From assembly GCA_030248065.1 (NCBI GenBank), contig JASAMV010001249.1, forward strand, positions 62,001 through 126,000: 64,000 bases of DNA. Reading direction: 5' to 3'. Within the stretch, counting starts at the first letter, position 1. The number at the start of each line of letters is the position of its first letter. Source of the stretch: Rhynchonema sp. JSB1_4. Lineage: Eukaryota > Nematoda > Chromadorea > Monhysterida > Xyalidae. Shown here one piece after another: positions 1 through 12,100 of this stretch. Under the pieces are notes generated by a model. That model was given only the letters and a program-made list of their open reading frames with translations. It had not been told where the DNA came from and did no database searches. Made by a program: the position numbers and the translations under genes.

Positions 1-3000
1 GAAATTTACTATACCAAAAATTTTATTTTATGCTCTGGATGTTTAATTTTTGGCATAAAAATATTGTTCACATGAACGGATTCTGACATAGCTGTCGTGG
101 CCGTGGGTACCGAAATCGAGAGACCCGCTTGACGTAACACACATACCTACAATTACCTACAGTACTAGTCGGGACCCGTGCCTACGGCCCGGCTACAGCG
201 CCGCGCCCGTGTCGTGCCCCCCCCCCGAAGACCCGTTAGCATACCCAAAGCTACCGGTGAAAATTGACCCGTCCGCACCTCCGAGAGGTCACACACATAC
301 ACACATACATACATACGTCTTCCTGTTTTAGTAGTATAGATAACTACAATTGCACACATGTGCTAGGGCAAGTGGGCATTCCTATAGCTGGTGCCCGATA
401 ATAGCGTTTGGGCCTAATATTTATCTAATGTTTACACTGCTTGCAGCATGTTTGCATTAACTGTGCGTTGGACGTAATAATTTAACTACGATTGACCGCC
501 GCGAGTATCAGAAAGCAATATCAACGCACCCACCCAGTGGCCATTGCATGGCATATCAAAGTTTAGTAACCACTGTTACGGATATCAAAAAGGTGCGTGT
601 TTCCCCAAAATTTTCAACCCCCTAAAATCCCGATTAAAAATCCTGTCCCCGATCCGGAAATCCCATCAGAATTCTTATTGGGACAACAGACCTGATGGAA
701 ATGGAGTTGCATTACTTTTTGTTAAAAAAACCATGACAACGAAAATCTGGAAAAAAATTACTGATGACCGACAATATCTGAATTGTGGCTTATTGTGCTT
801 CCGACTTCCGCGTACGAATGTGAAACATCGCCAATAATGCAATGAATATTACGCAAAAATTCACCCCAATGATTTCAATCCTGTCAAGAAGTTCCGATTC
901 CGTAAGCAGTCCAGTTCGAGAAGTGATCAGCGCACGTGCTGATTATACATGAGGCAGGATATGTGCACCTTTCGTGTTTCAACGCAGCTTCCTTATATCA
1001 GCCAGAACCCAACAGCCGAGTGTTCTTATCATCCATTGGTCACAACCACAAGGTCTCAACAACTATTAAAAATAAATAAGGTCATTATTTGATCCCCATT
1101 ATTCTCATACAGTAACGATGCGAAAAACTATTCAGGGGTGACTAACTCTCCCTGAATGAAAGGAGGTGGGTAATTAGATCAAATTCCTTGGTAACCTGGC
1201 CAAGCCATGTAATTGAATGCTTGCTTGCGTGGTTGATGCACAAAAGAAAAAATTCTAACTATGCTATGTCATCGGATGCTATTTGCCCGTGTGCTATGTG
1301 GCAGAGTAAATCCTTTAAATTCGTGGTATTGCGTGCAATATGTACATACCTTGCTGACAGCGGCAATTTATTCTCACAGAAAAAAAACGGGAACATTCAC
1401 CAAATTAGATTAGCGGTCATCAAACTCCGTGGTGCCTTTGGTCCACTTTTGCAAGATCAGTTGCCATCATGAGCAAGTGATAACTTTTGTGAATGAGCAT
1501 TAGCGCGAAAAAAGCGTTTGCACAATAAACTCACATCAACAGTTAGTGGCCAAAGCACTCAACTGCAATATCCGGGCCGATCCCGAACTGGACCGACGAC
1601 GACTAACACTTTTTACACTGTTCGCTAAGGAAATGTCCCCAATGTCTGTGATCAGCTGAGAATGTTAACAGGTATGTATAATGTAACAAAACAGATGCGA
1701 ACTATATATTAACACCGGAGCAACAAAAATCCGAGTGTTTAACGCCGCCGTTGAGATACTTTGAGTGAAAATTTGGGTATACTGTACAGGCATGGAGCGC
1801 GACAAGAATTTCTACGGAGGACGATAAGAATTTTTACAAGTTTCACAAGTATCAGCATTCATTTCGCCCGCTGTAACTGGTCTCGTTGGCTGTGAATATT
1901 GTGTTATCACCGCTCAAGACAACTGCAGCGTCGGCCAGAACGGCAATTTCCAATAAACGGGAAGCGAATGTTCTGAAATAAACTCTGCTTGTGGTTTCGA
2001 AAAGAACATACGAAGTCCAGTCCAGTTATGTTTCTGAGCTGACTAAGTCCGGTCACATGCCAGCTTCAACATAGTCAATGTATGTAAATATAATTGAGCC
2101 CTCTTATTTTATCCCGTGGACAGTGCAGTGAGTCACGAATCTCATCAACATGTAGGCACGTTTATATCTGGCAAGTGCACAGAAACCACAGAAGTTCTGA
2201 AAAATTGATGGAATTGTTGCGGATACGCCGTAAAAACATTAGCTATTATATTGAAACTTTGAATATTGACAATGTAGATGCCAATTATTGTATTTTCTTT
2301 TTATGCTAGCCAAAGGAAGCCGTGTCAACGTTGTAAAGCCAATCCTGGCTGAGGTCGACAGTCTACGACTCCCCTTGAACGTGCAAAAGAGAAATCACAC
2401 GTGACACGCACGCCGCCAGCGTCACCAGAAGCCTGAAACATTGTTTCGTGCGTCGGCTTTTTACGTGGCGTGTGCGTCTGATTTCTCTTTCTTTGCATTT
2501 TCAAGGTGAATCGCACAGTTTCGACCTTGGCTAGGAGCAACCTGGATCGCACGTTGAGTGCGTGTCTCTGTCTGGACCAATATAATAAGGAAAGACAATA
2601 CCATGAAGAAATGTGACCAATTGCGTTATACTAGTGTATTTAGTGCAGCGCACGTAAAACAAGCGAGATACGCGAACAAAATGTCTGAAACTTCGCACTT
2701 TGTATTTTAATTTTCTGCATTGCTAATAACAAAGCTATGATCCGAAAATTTAGTAAATGCGGCACTGAATTTACGAATATACGTTTTCTGGCGTTCCGCA
2801 CCAATAACATCAATACAAATTTTTCACCACTCTATGGGTTTCCGTGTTTGCAAATGTCTGCCTCGGATCTAATGTTGCAAAAACCGGTGACTCAAGAGTG
2901 GATAGCGGCTTTTGTATCAATCGAGTAAATGATGCAACGCCTTTTGACGCTAACTTTGACGGCAGATTGATTCCGGCTGCTGTGGCACCGACATACGCTT

Positions 3001-3334
3001 GTTGTTGTTGCAATTCAGTGAGAAACGAATTCACTGTTCTAGGTGCACCCAACGTACACGCGCCATCGCTGGATCCAGCGCGAAACGACTTGGACGTGTC
3101 GAAGAATATGTAGATGCCACCCGGCTGAAAAGGAGTGTGTCAGTGTCAGACGTGACCAAATTGCTGTTGTGTAATAAGCACAGGAAGGAAATCTAACGCA
3201 CATAGTTTCATAGTTTGTGAAGCAGCATCTATAAAATGCGGAGATAAGTATGATATGAGTTATGCAGCACGTTTCTGGTTGCCCGTTTCGGCCTGCTTTC
3301 GCAGATCGTTTAAACCACACAACCAGTGCACATA
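1..3334. other. Intergenic DNA, no gene recognised
   Basis: I see no conserved protein motif, no convincing chain of exons and no RNA gene here. The open frames are short and without recognisable domains. A run of C at about 218-227 and a short ACACATAC simple repeat around 292-316 are the only local structures noticed. The right edge runs into the 3' end of the minus-strand membrane-protein gene. Confidence 0.6.
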
Positions 3335-3340
3335 TTTATT
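3335..3340 (-). terminator. Poly(A) signal AATAAA of the 3.4-5.4 kb gene
   Basis: The minus strand reads AATAAA 71 nt beyond the TAG stop of the membrane-protein model. This is a normal spacing for a 3' end and independently supports the last short exon of that model. Confidence 0.5.
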
Positions 3341-3410
3341 GAGTGGGAGGATGAATTCAAGTCCCAACCGATTAAACTGTACATGAGTGGTGAACCCAAG
3401 TCCCAACCAA

Positions 3411-5390
3411 CTAAATTTGTCTCTTCAGCTTCTTGTTGAGAACTATCTTGGTCGAACTAGTACATTCGAAATTGAGTAGCAATGGGTGGAATTTTCGAAA
3501 CGGTGTAAAGGTCAGTTGGGCGTAAAGGTCGGCGTAAAGTTCGGTCGAAAGCTCGGTCGGCGTAGCTCGGTGTCAACGTGAAACATTGCCTGTTATTAAC
3601 GTGGAATGTTTCAAGTTTACACCGAGGTCTATCACACTGAGCTGTCGACCGAGCTTTCCACCGATCTCTACACCCAACTGACCTTTACACCGTTTCGAAA
3701 ATATCACCCATTGCATTACTACAACAACACGGCTATTGAAGCTGGTCAAAGTCAGCAATCTGTATAATACGTTGTACCACCCACCTGTAAACAAGGAAAA
3801 ATACTCTTGAACGACAGAATCGATTTGCTGTTACGTTTCTGAGCATCGACGATCACCCACAGATTGGCGTAATTGCAAATGTGTCGAACGACTTGCTTGG
3901 ACTTAGATGGGCCCTGAAAGACCGCAAACAACAGGTTTCGGATGCAGTACTGAATCAGCACCGCACTGGCTCGGGTCGGCCACTTACATAAATAATCAGT
4001 GGTTTAGGATGGTATTCCGAGTACTTCACTCGTAGTTTATCATCTTGATCCGAAAACGACTGGGTCTCGTCGGTGACTGCGACGAGCGCGTTTGGCATGT
4101 AATGCGCCCAGATTGGCGCCATCGTGTGCGACGCGTCCTCTCGCAGTTCGACCAGCGTGAAACGCAGGCGACGGAAACTGCACAAATGCCGCTCCACAAC
4201 AGCCTGAACACTTTGTCGTTCAAAAGATTTCGTTGATAGCTTGAAGAGCGTTGGTAAGTGCCGGAGTTTTTCGGCTAGAGCCGAAGGGGCTCTATTCAAA
4301 AAAGTGCGAAAGCCTGACTTTTTGTCAAGAATGGTTTTTCCAAATAGAGTCCCTGGCGTTTTCAGGGGGGCGCGCTATTTGGAAAAATACTCCCGTGATG
4401 AAGTTGTCATTTCATGTTATTTTAAGTCAAGACATTATATCAATTCGTCTGTGATACACACATATGTACTACATAATTTACGAACAACCAGAAAACATAA
4501 TTTCAGGCACCTTTGGTGAAGAAAACCAGTTTGCTCAGAAAAAAGCCATTTTCGGCACCGAGGGACAGGAATGTGAATCCCGAATGTAGAGCCATGACAC
4601 TCTATCTGGAAAATGTACCGAATTGAGCCCCTGGACACATTTTGGGGGTGAGCTGCAGCCGGAAAACTCCAGTAAGTATCGAGATCTCAGGAAGAGCGAA
4701 TGTCATCTGCTGTATAGCTGTCTGTCAACCTGTTGATCCTGGCTCATAACTTTTCTGTACTCCGGTTTTGCTTGAAACAGTGCAGTCAGGCTGCAGCCCT
4801 CCAACGGATCCGTGCTGGCAGGTGTGGGCGAGGCGGCAAGCACCGGCATTTTCGACTGTTGTCTCGCAAACCATGTTTTGGCGTTTTCGTTTGTTTCGTA
4901 TTTAGACGCCATTATGATGGGTTTCGATTGAGTTTCTGGCATGGTTCTTCCACCTGAAAGTGAGCCACCGTCGATTTGGTCCAACGTCTGTGTACGTACT
5001 GTAGGTAGCTGGCCGGATTTCAAGACCACAACCTGTCAATCGACCGTAGTCAACCTCTGACAGCAGTTTCGATCCCATCCGGCCTTTCATGTAACCAATA
5101 GGGAGTTGTCCATCGGCACCAGACTCCATATTACCGAACGGGAATGGATAAATCAAAATGGCTGAAAATAAGCGGTAATTCAGAAATAATAAACAGATAA
5201 AGTTTTAAAGATAAAATAGATAATTGCACCAACCCAATAATGTGACTACAACAAATAGCACACAGCAACCGCAGCGCAAGCAATAAAGACATAAGTCTGA
5301 ATTTTCCGCGAAACTCGCTGGTGGGCCCCGCTTTCGGATCATAATTGTGGGAGTTGGATCAATTTGGACAGCTCTCAATTGCTTTTCCAT
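3411..5390 (-). CDS. Unrecognised single-pass membrane protein, 311 aa, six exons
   Basis: I do not recognise this family. Model on the minus strand: exons 5390-5234, 5161-5033, 4998-4730, 4203-3988, 3913-3785 and 3446-3411. All junctions are GT/AG, the phases agree and the sum is 936 nt (311 codons plus stop). The protein starts MEKQLRAVQI and has a short cytoplasm-like N-terminus with basic IRKR. A cysteine-flanked hydrophobic segment (CGCCVLFVVVTLLAILIY, about residues 38-55) follows. The rest is a ~255-residue soluble part containing WAHYMPNALVAVTDE and NYANLWVIVDAQ. The layout suggests a type II membrane protein or signal-anchored secretory protein. The last exon (12 codons) is the weakest part of the model. 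The last intron holds a foldback element (3480-3712). The next minus-strand gene upstream is ECHDC1-like, about 550 bp away. Confidence 0.55.
3480..3712. mobile_element. Foldback/MITE element, copy 1
   Basis: The two halves are inverted repeats. The left arm (GGGTGGAATTTTCGAAACGG, then GTGTAAAGGTCAGTTGGG) recurs as the reverse complement in the right arm, ending CCGTTTCGAAAATATCACCC. Almost the whole element can fold on itself. It sits in the last intron of the membrane-protein gene. A second copy is at 40149-40338. No clear target duplication is visible and no coding capacity is present. Confidence 0.8.
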
Positions 5391-5936
5391 TCTTTCATCA
5401 GCAAAGAATTTCACGCATAATTTTCTTCGTAATATTACCCTCACATCGGCGCTGCATGTTGACAGCACAACTAAGTTAACGCAAATAACCATAAACGAAT
5501 CGCCGTGGTTTATGTGCCAGTACGTGAGAGAATCGACAAAACAATCATCACACGGTTGGCTGACCTTCTTGTCTTAGATACACTGCCAGCTTTCGTTTTA
5601 AACCACCGGTCTATTATTGGTTTTAGGACGCCGCCACACTGGTACCTATGTGCGACCAATGGTGCTGGTAATGCCGGTAATTATAGGGCCAAAAGCGCCA
5701 AACAAATCATTTTACCAACGCCAATCACCAGCTATACACGTACATACAAACCTGGCAATTAACTGACAAATAAAAATAAATATTGGCTTCACCTAAACCT
5801 TTTTTACACGGGAATTGTAAGCATAGAACAGTTCTAGTCCTGAGAGATACATTAGAAAAAAATTAGTTGTCTGACACATGCTTTTTAATGGCGCCCAGAC
5901 ATCACAGCAGATTGAGGTGTCAATATGCGGCCAGAA

Positions 5937-8376
5937 CTACTCTTTATTCTTTCCATGTTTCTTCAGTACCTCAGCCAATTGCTCACAGTGCGCAGGACCG
6001 CCCCACAGCTCCGTGAATATATGCCGTTCTCTGTCCAACTTGTCCATGTATCTGCAGTGGTGGAGTTATGGACCAACATTCACAACGTCGTCCAGAACTT
6101 GTACTTCAGTACGCAATGCACAGCAAGCTATGTTTGGTGACCAAAAAATTATGAGAACAATAAAACCTGCTGTCACCTTTTTTTCTGATATATCCTCACT
6201 GAGGATGCTCCGGTGCACCAACACCATACGAGAAAACAGGATGAGAATGGTAAACCACACAGCTATTACAACAAACAGCAGTGGTATCGCTGGGAACAGC
6301 AGTGGTATCGCTGGGAAATTCAGGATACCAACATCCGGATATCATTCCACGGGGTAAGTCTAGCTGCGATACCACTGATCAGGTGCAAAGCAGCGTAGCT
6401 GAAAAACGTCACTAAGAACTACAAAGTTAGTCGCAAATACGCACACACCTGCCGGCCTGATCGGTGTTGAGCAGCACACGTTTGGCCGCCCGCACACCCA
6501 CACTGTCGGGCACATTGGCTGTCAACGAATGACACCAGACATCCAGGTCGTCAACCTTGTCCACCACCTCGTCAGCCAAACCCAGTGTTTTGGCTTGTTG
6601 AGCTGTGAGAATCTGGCTCGATGCCAGAATACGTAACGCTGTTGAACGACGTACCTGGTCGCGTTGGAAAATTGGGATTCCGTTAAACAGCAATTATCAG
6701 CAGAATTGCAGCAGCAGTCGTTTTCAGTTTCAACAGCGTAAGGATTATGGACATAATGAGCCTACGTAGGTGCGCACGGTGATCACCGGCCAAGAACACA
6801 GCTAAACCAACATGTCGTCTGAGATGTGTGCCCCCGCCCCATCCGGGCGATATGCCCAATTGAGCCTGTACGAATCCAATACGAGCGTCTTTGTGCATCA
6901 CACGACAATCACATGCCACTGCCAGCTCGGCACCACCACCCATCGCTGCGCCCTCGATCTGCAACCCAAGTGCAGCATAAATGGAGTGAAGTTGGCTGTG
7001 TTGCACTCGAGAGACGGACGCGCAGCTCGTCACTTGCTGTTTGGGCTACCGTACATGCGCAAATTTTGACCAGCGTCCTCATCACATGGCGGGGACAACA
7101 TTTACGCTGGTCGAAATTAACCAACCTCAGCAAACTACCGGACGAACAAAAACGCCTTGATGTTGTCCAACTACTGCATAGCGCGCAGTTGCGGTGCTGG
7201 CCTTCAGAGTTGATACAATCGCCGAATATTTCTGACATTTTGCCAGCACCATCAAGGCCTCCCAATTTGGGCGCACCCAATTCGATGCGAACCTGTGCCA
7301 CAGTGACCATCGGTAGCTGTATGAGTCGCATGAGGACGGTTTGCATGAAAATCGACATTTTCGCGCCCAGCACCGAATCGGCGATTTCGCGCATAAATCT
7401 CAAATCTCCGCCCGAGCAGAAATCATCGCCGGCACCACGAACACACACCATTCGGCCATCGGACCAGTTGGACAGTGAGGTCACGTGATCGGCCAGCTCG
7501 ATCATCATCGAACCTGAGCAGCAGACTTGTCAGTTTGAGACTCCTGGATTGTGATTATGAACTCAGTGTGGCACTGACCATGTTTCGGTATGCAGTCCGT
7601 TCTCGGAAACACAGCTTTTACGTCCTCCGTTCGTTACACATATGGTGTGTGTCTGTGTGCAGGTCTGCGCCACCATATCAAATCCTTGCCACTTTATGAA
7701 TGGGCATGATAACAAGAATGACGCAACACACGCGTGCGATAGTTTCGTCAAATTCAAGTGGGCGCACAATTTCCATGATATGATAAAAATAGCTCACCTA
7801 AAATCACAACGAATATACCAACCGGTGAAGGCATTCTTATTCTTCTCATTCTCCACAACGACTTTCGCAATCCCAGTTTTGTCATCCGTCTGCAAATGCA
7901 CCCGTCCGCCCTTGTATTTGTCCAACATTTCCCTGGCATCAGTTTCGTTGTAATGCGATTGTTCGGCTTGCACTAGTTTGTATTGTGCCTCGAGCTCGTG
8001 TGCTGCTTCGTGCTTGTAGCCCAGAGCGCGACGACAGACGCAAGGCGGTAGGGAATCTGGGTGCGAGACAATGGCATTTATGACAGAGCGCAATGTGCCT
8101 GCTCTAAACCGCGACCTTACTGACGGTGAACTTTGCGAAATTGTGACGCTCAGTCAGCTGCCCGGCATGACGGCATAATGAACATTCTTGACAGCAATGA
8201 CCGGAAGGTGCGTGTGATCAGGTTCGGTAGAAAAATATCAAAGCTAAAGCTCGGGCATAGAACACGAGGGCATGATAACAACATCAACAGATTCAAACGT
8301 CCAATACATTTTGTACAAAATACTCACCACAAAGCAGCCGGGATATCAAACCAACGCGAGCGGAAATCACAGACAT
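5937..8376 (-). CDS. ECHDC1: ECHDC1-like protein (ethylmalonyl-CoA decarboxylase family)
   Basis: This is an enoyl-CoA hydratase/isomerase-fold protein. In animals the closest family, ECHDC1, decarboxylates ethylmalonyl-CoA and methylmalonyl-CoA as metabolite repair. Exons on the minus strand: 8376-8328, 8098-7823, 7513-7293, 6958-6812, 6654-6449 and 6051-5937. The sum is 1014 nt, giving 337 aa. Crotonase landmarks are the substrate-pocket segment DDFCSGGDLRFM and the oxyanion segment GAAMGGGAELAVACDCRVM. LGISPGWGGGTHL follows, and the C-terminus ELWGGPAHCEQL resembles the ECHDC1 ending VWGGPANLE. The ATG at 8376 begins MSVISARVGLISRLLCG, an arginine-bearing, amphipathic-looking leader that could be a mitochondrial presequence or simply cytosolic. 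Family level is firm. The exact substrate is inferred from the ECHDC1-like C-terminus. Confidence 0.85.
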
Positions 8377-9120
8377 GATGGGTTGCCAAACTGAAGACAT
8401 TCAAGAAGATAAACGGAAGGGAAGCAGGGTGCAAAAATAAGTTTCACCTTTGTGAAGTGCAATAACATTACAAGCACGTTGAACACCGATAAGTAAAACA
8501 CGCATCCAGTTTCTGACACCACGTTCAATTTTTATTATCGATTCGAAATTTTAGCAAATTTTACACGGTTTTTTAACATAATTCGCAAAGGAAAAGCATC
8601 ATGAGAAATACAAACGCAGAACATGAAAAATGAAAAACATATGATAGGGAATACAACCTGAATACAAAGCGGAGAGACGTAAGAGAATTTGTACAGAGAA
8701 GCAAAAATTGATAGGAAATATAAAGTACACACAAATGAACAAAAAGAATCGACAAGTTTCGACTCGACAAAAGTATTACAGTTAGTGCACTGCACATCGC
8801 AACAGTGTGGTACATACAATATCAGCGGCTGCACACTGGTAAACTTGAAAAAAATATGAACATAAAAACAAACCTGCAATATTAAAAACTGCAATTTCGA
8901 GTGCTTGTACTAATAAAATTCAGAAGACATTGATACAGTTTAGGATGTTCAACCTAATAACGTAACTACATTTTTGCAATGCAAGACATCTCTAAAGCCT
9001 AACATGAACAAAATCTGAAACTGACAAAAAATAAATAAAACGGACAGAAAATTCGTACACCATCGGCGACAAAGTTAATTCAAATACCCGGAGTCTAAGA
9101 CATCGGCATAGGCCTTATTT
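8377..9120. other. Spacer between the KMT2-like 3' end and ECHDC1 5' end
   Basis: This AT-rich stretch holds the presumed 3' UTR of the SET-domain gene. A minus-strand AATAAA lies at 8531-8536, about 585 nt after its stop. The promoter of the ECHDC1-like gene is probably also here. No coding exon was recognised. Confidence 0.4.
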
Positions 9121-12100
9121 TCAATTCAGAAACTTTTTACAGCTCGGTTTGTTGCATAGACACGGGATCTTTTCACCATCTTCGTATGGAAGCTTGTAGT
9201 TGTAGGACAATTCGCCACCCTTGTCGATACTGCAACACATAAAAACGACAATCAAAAAGCAAATTGGTGCGCGATTCATATGTGAGCAGAGCAGCAACAA
9301 AACATTTCCTCGCCGCCGTATAACCCGGGCTTACATATTCTTGCGGGCCGGAAAAAACCGTTTTTTTTTTGGAAAAAATCCGACAAAACCGTCTCTTTCC
9401 GAGGCCCGAAAAAATACGCGTCCATATATCCGGAAACTTTTCCAAGTGGTAACCTTTGGAAAATGCGTTTTTTCCAAAAACTTCGTAGAATTTTTCTAAG
9501 GTCGCGTAATAATGTTGTTAAAACCACTGTAAATCGGTGACAAATAGTCCAAAACAAGTACATTTTAAGCTCCAAGTGATTTTTTAGCCTGTTTCAGACT
9601 ATTTGCCGACTAAATTTTGAACAAAATAGGCGTTAAATGGACGGATCACGGGTATCTTTAAATACCGGAAAAATATTTGGAAAAAACGGTCTTTAAGAAA
9701 CAAACGGTGTTTTCCAAAAATGTATTCTGCGAAAAACTACAAGTATATAAATAAACAAACGATACAAATATACCCGGACACCGGACTTACAATGCAGAAG
9801 CGTAGAGCACGATCTTCTTTCCAGATTCGGTGGAGATTATTTTCGCTTGACAATTTGGTTCGCACGAATGGTTGACAAATCGCGCTGCTGTGGCCTTTAG
9901 TGTTGCGTCCACCACAAGATCGGGACCGAGAGAGAACATGTAGCTGCCGAAACCCTGCAAAAGTTGACCACAAGTTATTTTTGGTGTTTCAAGTTACTGG
10001 CAATTTGAGAGCAACTTTTACATTGACCGAAATTAGAAGCATCCGAAATTGTTGAAATACATCACAGAAATTATGTGATCAAGCCAACACCACACCAGGT
10101 CACCAATAAAGGTACCAATAGGTAGCTTGCAGTTATCAACCCAGCAGCAGGGCACCAACCAAACGAAAAAATCATTCCCCCAAACGGAACGCACCCGTTT
10201 CCTATATCCCGCCTCCCTGACGTCAGTTAACGAATGTCGTATCAATTCGCCGCAATATTCAATCACGATCGTGCCAGGTTCGATTGCCTGACCAGCGAAC
10301 ACGCCGATGCCGTGGATTAGAGATCTATCGAATTCTGGTTTGATCATGTTGCCAAATTGAGTCATCGTTTATTCTACTTGGTCGTTTCAATCACTACACA
10401 AGCGCACGTAAAATTGCTGCTACCCAGAAAAGCGATGTCTAATGCGTGAAGGGTGAAACATTTTTATCCTTAATGACGCCGAAAAGCGTCAATCTCAATG
10501 ATTTTTGTCTCAAAAACAATGAGCTATCACGGAAAACCAACATTTCAGCAATGTTCACTAACTTGCTGAGATACAACGGCACCCTGGCACCTCTGCAGTA
10601 CCGCGAGTACTGCATCTCAAGCGGCAGGGCCGGCGCCAAATTCCAATTCTTGCCGCGTGCGTTCAGTTCGCCGCGCGCTTTCTTCGAATTTCGAATGTCA
10701 TAACGATGCGTTCGAGCCGAATGTCGCATGAAGTAGAACGGAATTGGGCCTGCAAACGCCAATGGCCATCGTTATTGCAAGACGAAAACGCAACCATGGG
10801 CAATATGCAGTGAACAGGCACGGTGATATAAACAGAAAAATGTTTCGTTCGATTCATAAAAGTTAACTCCTTGCAAAACATTCGTTCAATCCAAACAATC
10901 AGCCAAACAAACAGCGAAAAAATTGTGAAACAAATAATTCCAAATCTAAAATCTGTGGTACAGCAAATCATTAAACACGACGGACCCCATAATTTTATTT
11001 GCAGTCCCTCGTTTAATAGGTATGATCTGGACCCGCCGGATGTGACTCATTATATTTGAGGAATATTCAGTACCGGGGGAGCAACTGGGAGCGTTAATGG
11101 TTAACAAGAAGTTTTTCGGACGCATAAAACGTGTCATCAAAACACCGTACCCTTTTTCAACAATTTCCAGCAGTATGGTCGTATCCTGGCACACGTGGTC
11201 TGCTCAGCAAATGGTCTACATCGCGCACATGTTTGTGTGTCCTTCTTCAGTTTGTCAACCGGTGTCGTTTTGATTCGCATAGTTTTCGGCTGCTTTTTGG
11301 TCTTCTGCTCCTTTTCACGTTTGGCAATCTCCGCTTCCAGCACCACCTCAAATCAATGTAAAATTTTCTTCAGATTTTATGTCAGGTTGATTGCATCGTA
11401 AAATTGAAAGCAACCATTCCAAACATAGTTTTTTTAGACACTTTTTAGGTGCAATTTGCACCTAAAAAATCAGAATTGCACCTAAAAATTCAGGGTTAGG
11501 TGCAAGCTTGCACCTAAAATTTTGGGCCCTTATTTGCTTAATTTAGCATTTATACAGCATCTTTTAAGGTTGGAAAGCTTAGAAACAAAAAAAATGCGCT
11601 GCGCGGCTTTTCATTCCTTCCAATAAATTCCATCGAAGCATTTGGTCGACATCGACAAAAAATATTGATCTGATTGATTGATTTCGTACACAGTTAGTAA
11701 AGGCAATCTACGGGAGGTTGTCACTCAGCCCCCGAATACCGTAACCCACCGTAATATTGATCTGCAAGGATCGTGTCGAGACCAGTTTGTTTTTTATCTA
11801 TGTTTTGCGTGTTAGCGCCAACACCAACCAACATTTCCAAGTTTTGGTGATCGACGCGCACGATGACAATTTCCAGCTTGCTGCCGCTAATACACGTGTC
11901 GATAAGCAGCGAGCAGCATGGGTCTCGCAACGATCTCGCTTGCGGTGGGTTACGGTATTCGGGGGCTGAGTGACAACCTCCCGTAGACTGCCTTTACCTG
12001 GTGTGCTGGTGATAAGAAGCAAAACAAATACATGCTGTACTAGGATCAGTGTAGTTCCTGGTCCGGCGAGGCGGTTAGTGACCCTACCCACCATAGTTTT

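Noticed and set aside
4330..4386. TTTTTCCAAATAG ... CTATTTGGAAAAA inverted repeat as a transposon
   Set aside because: The arms are short and no target duplication or second copy was seen in the window; noted only as a potential hairpin within an intron.
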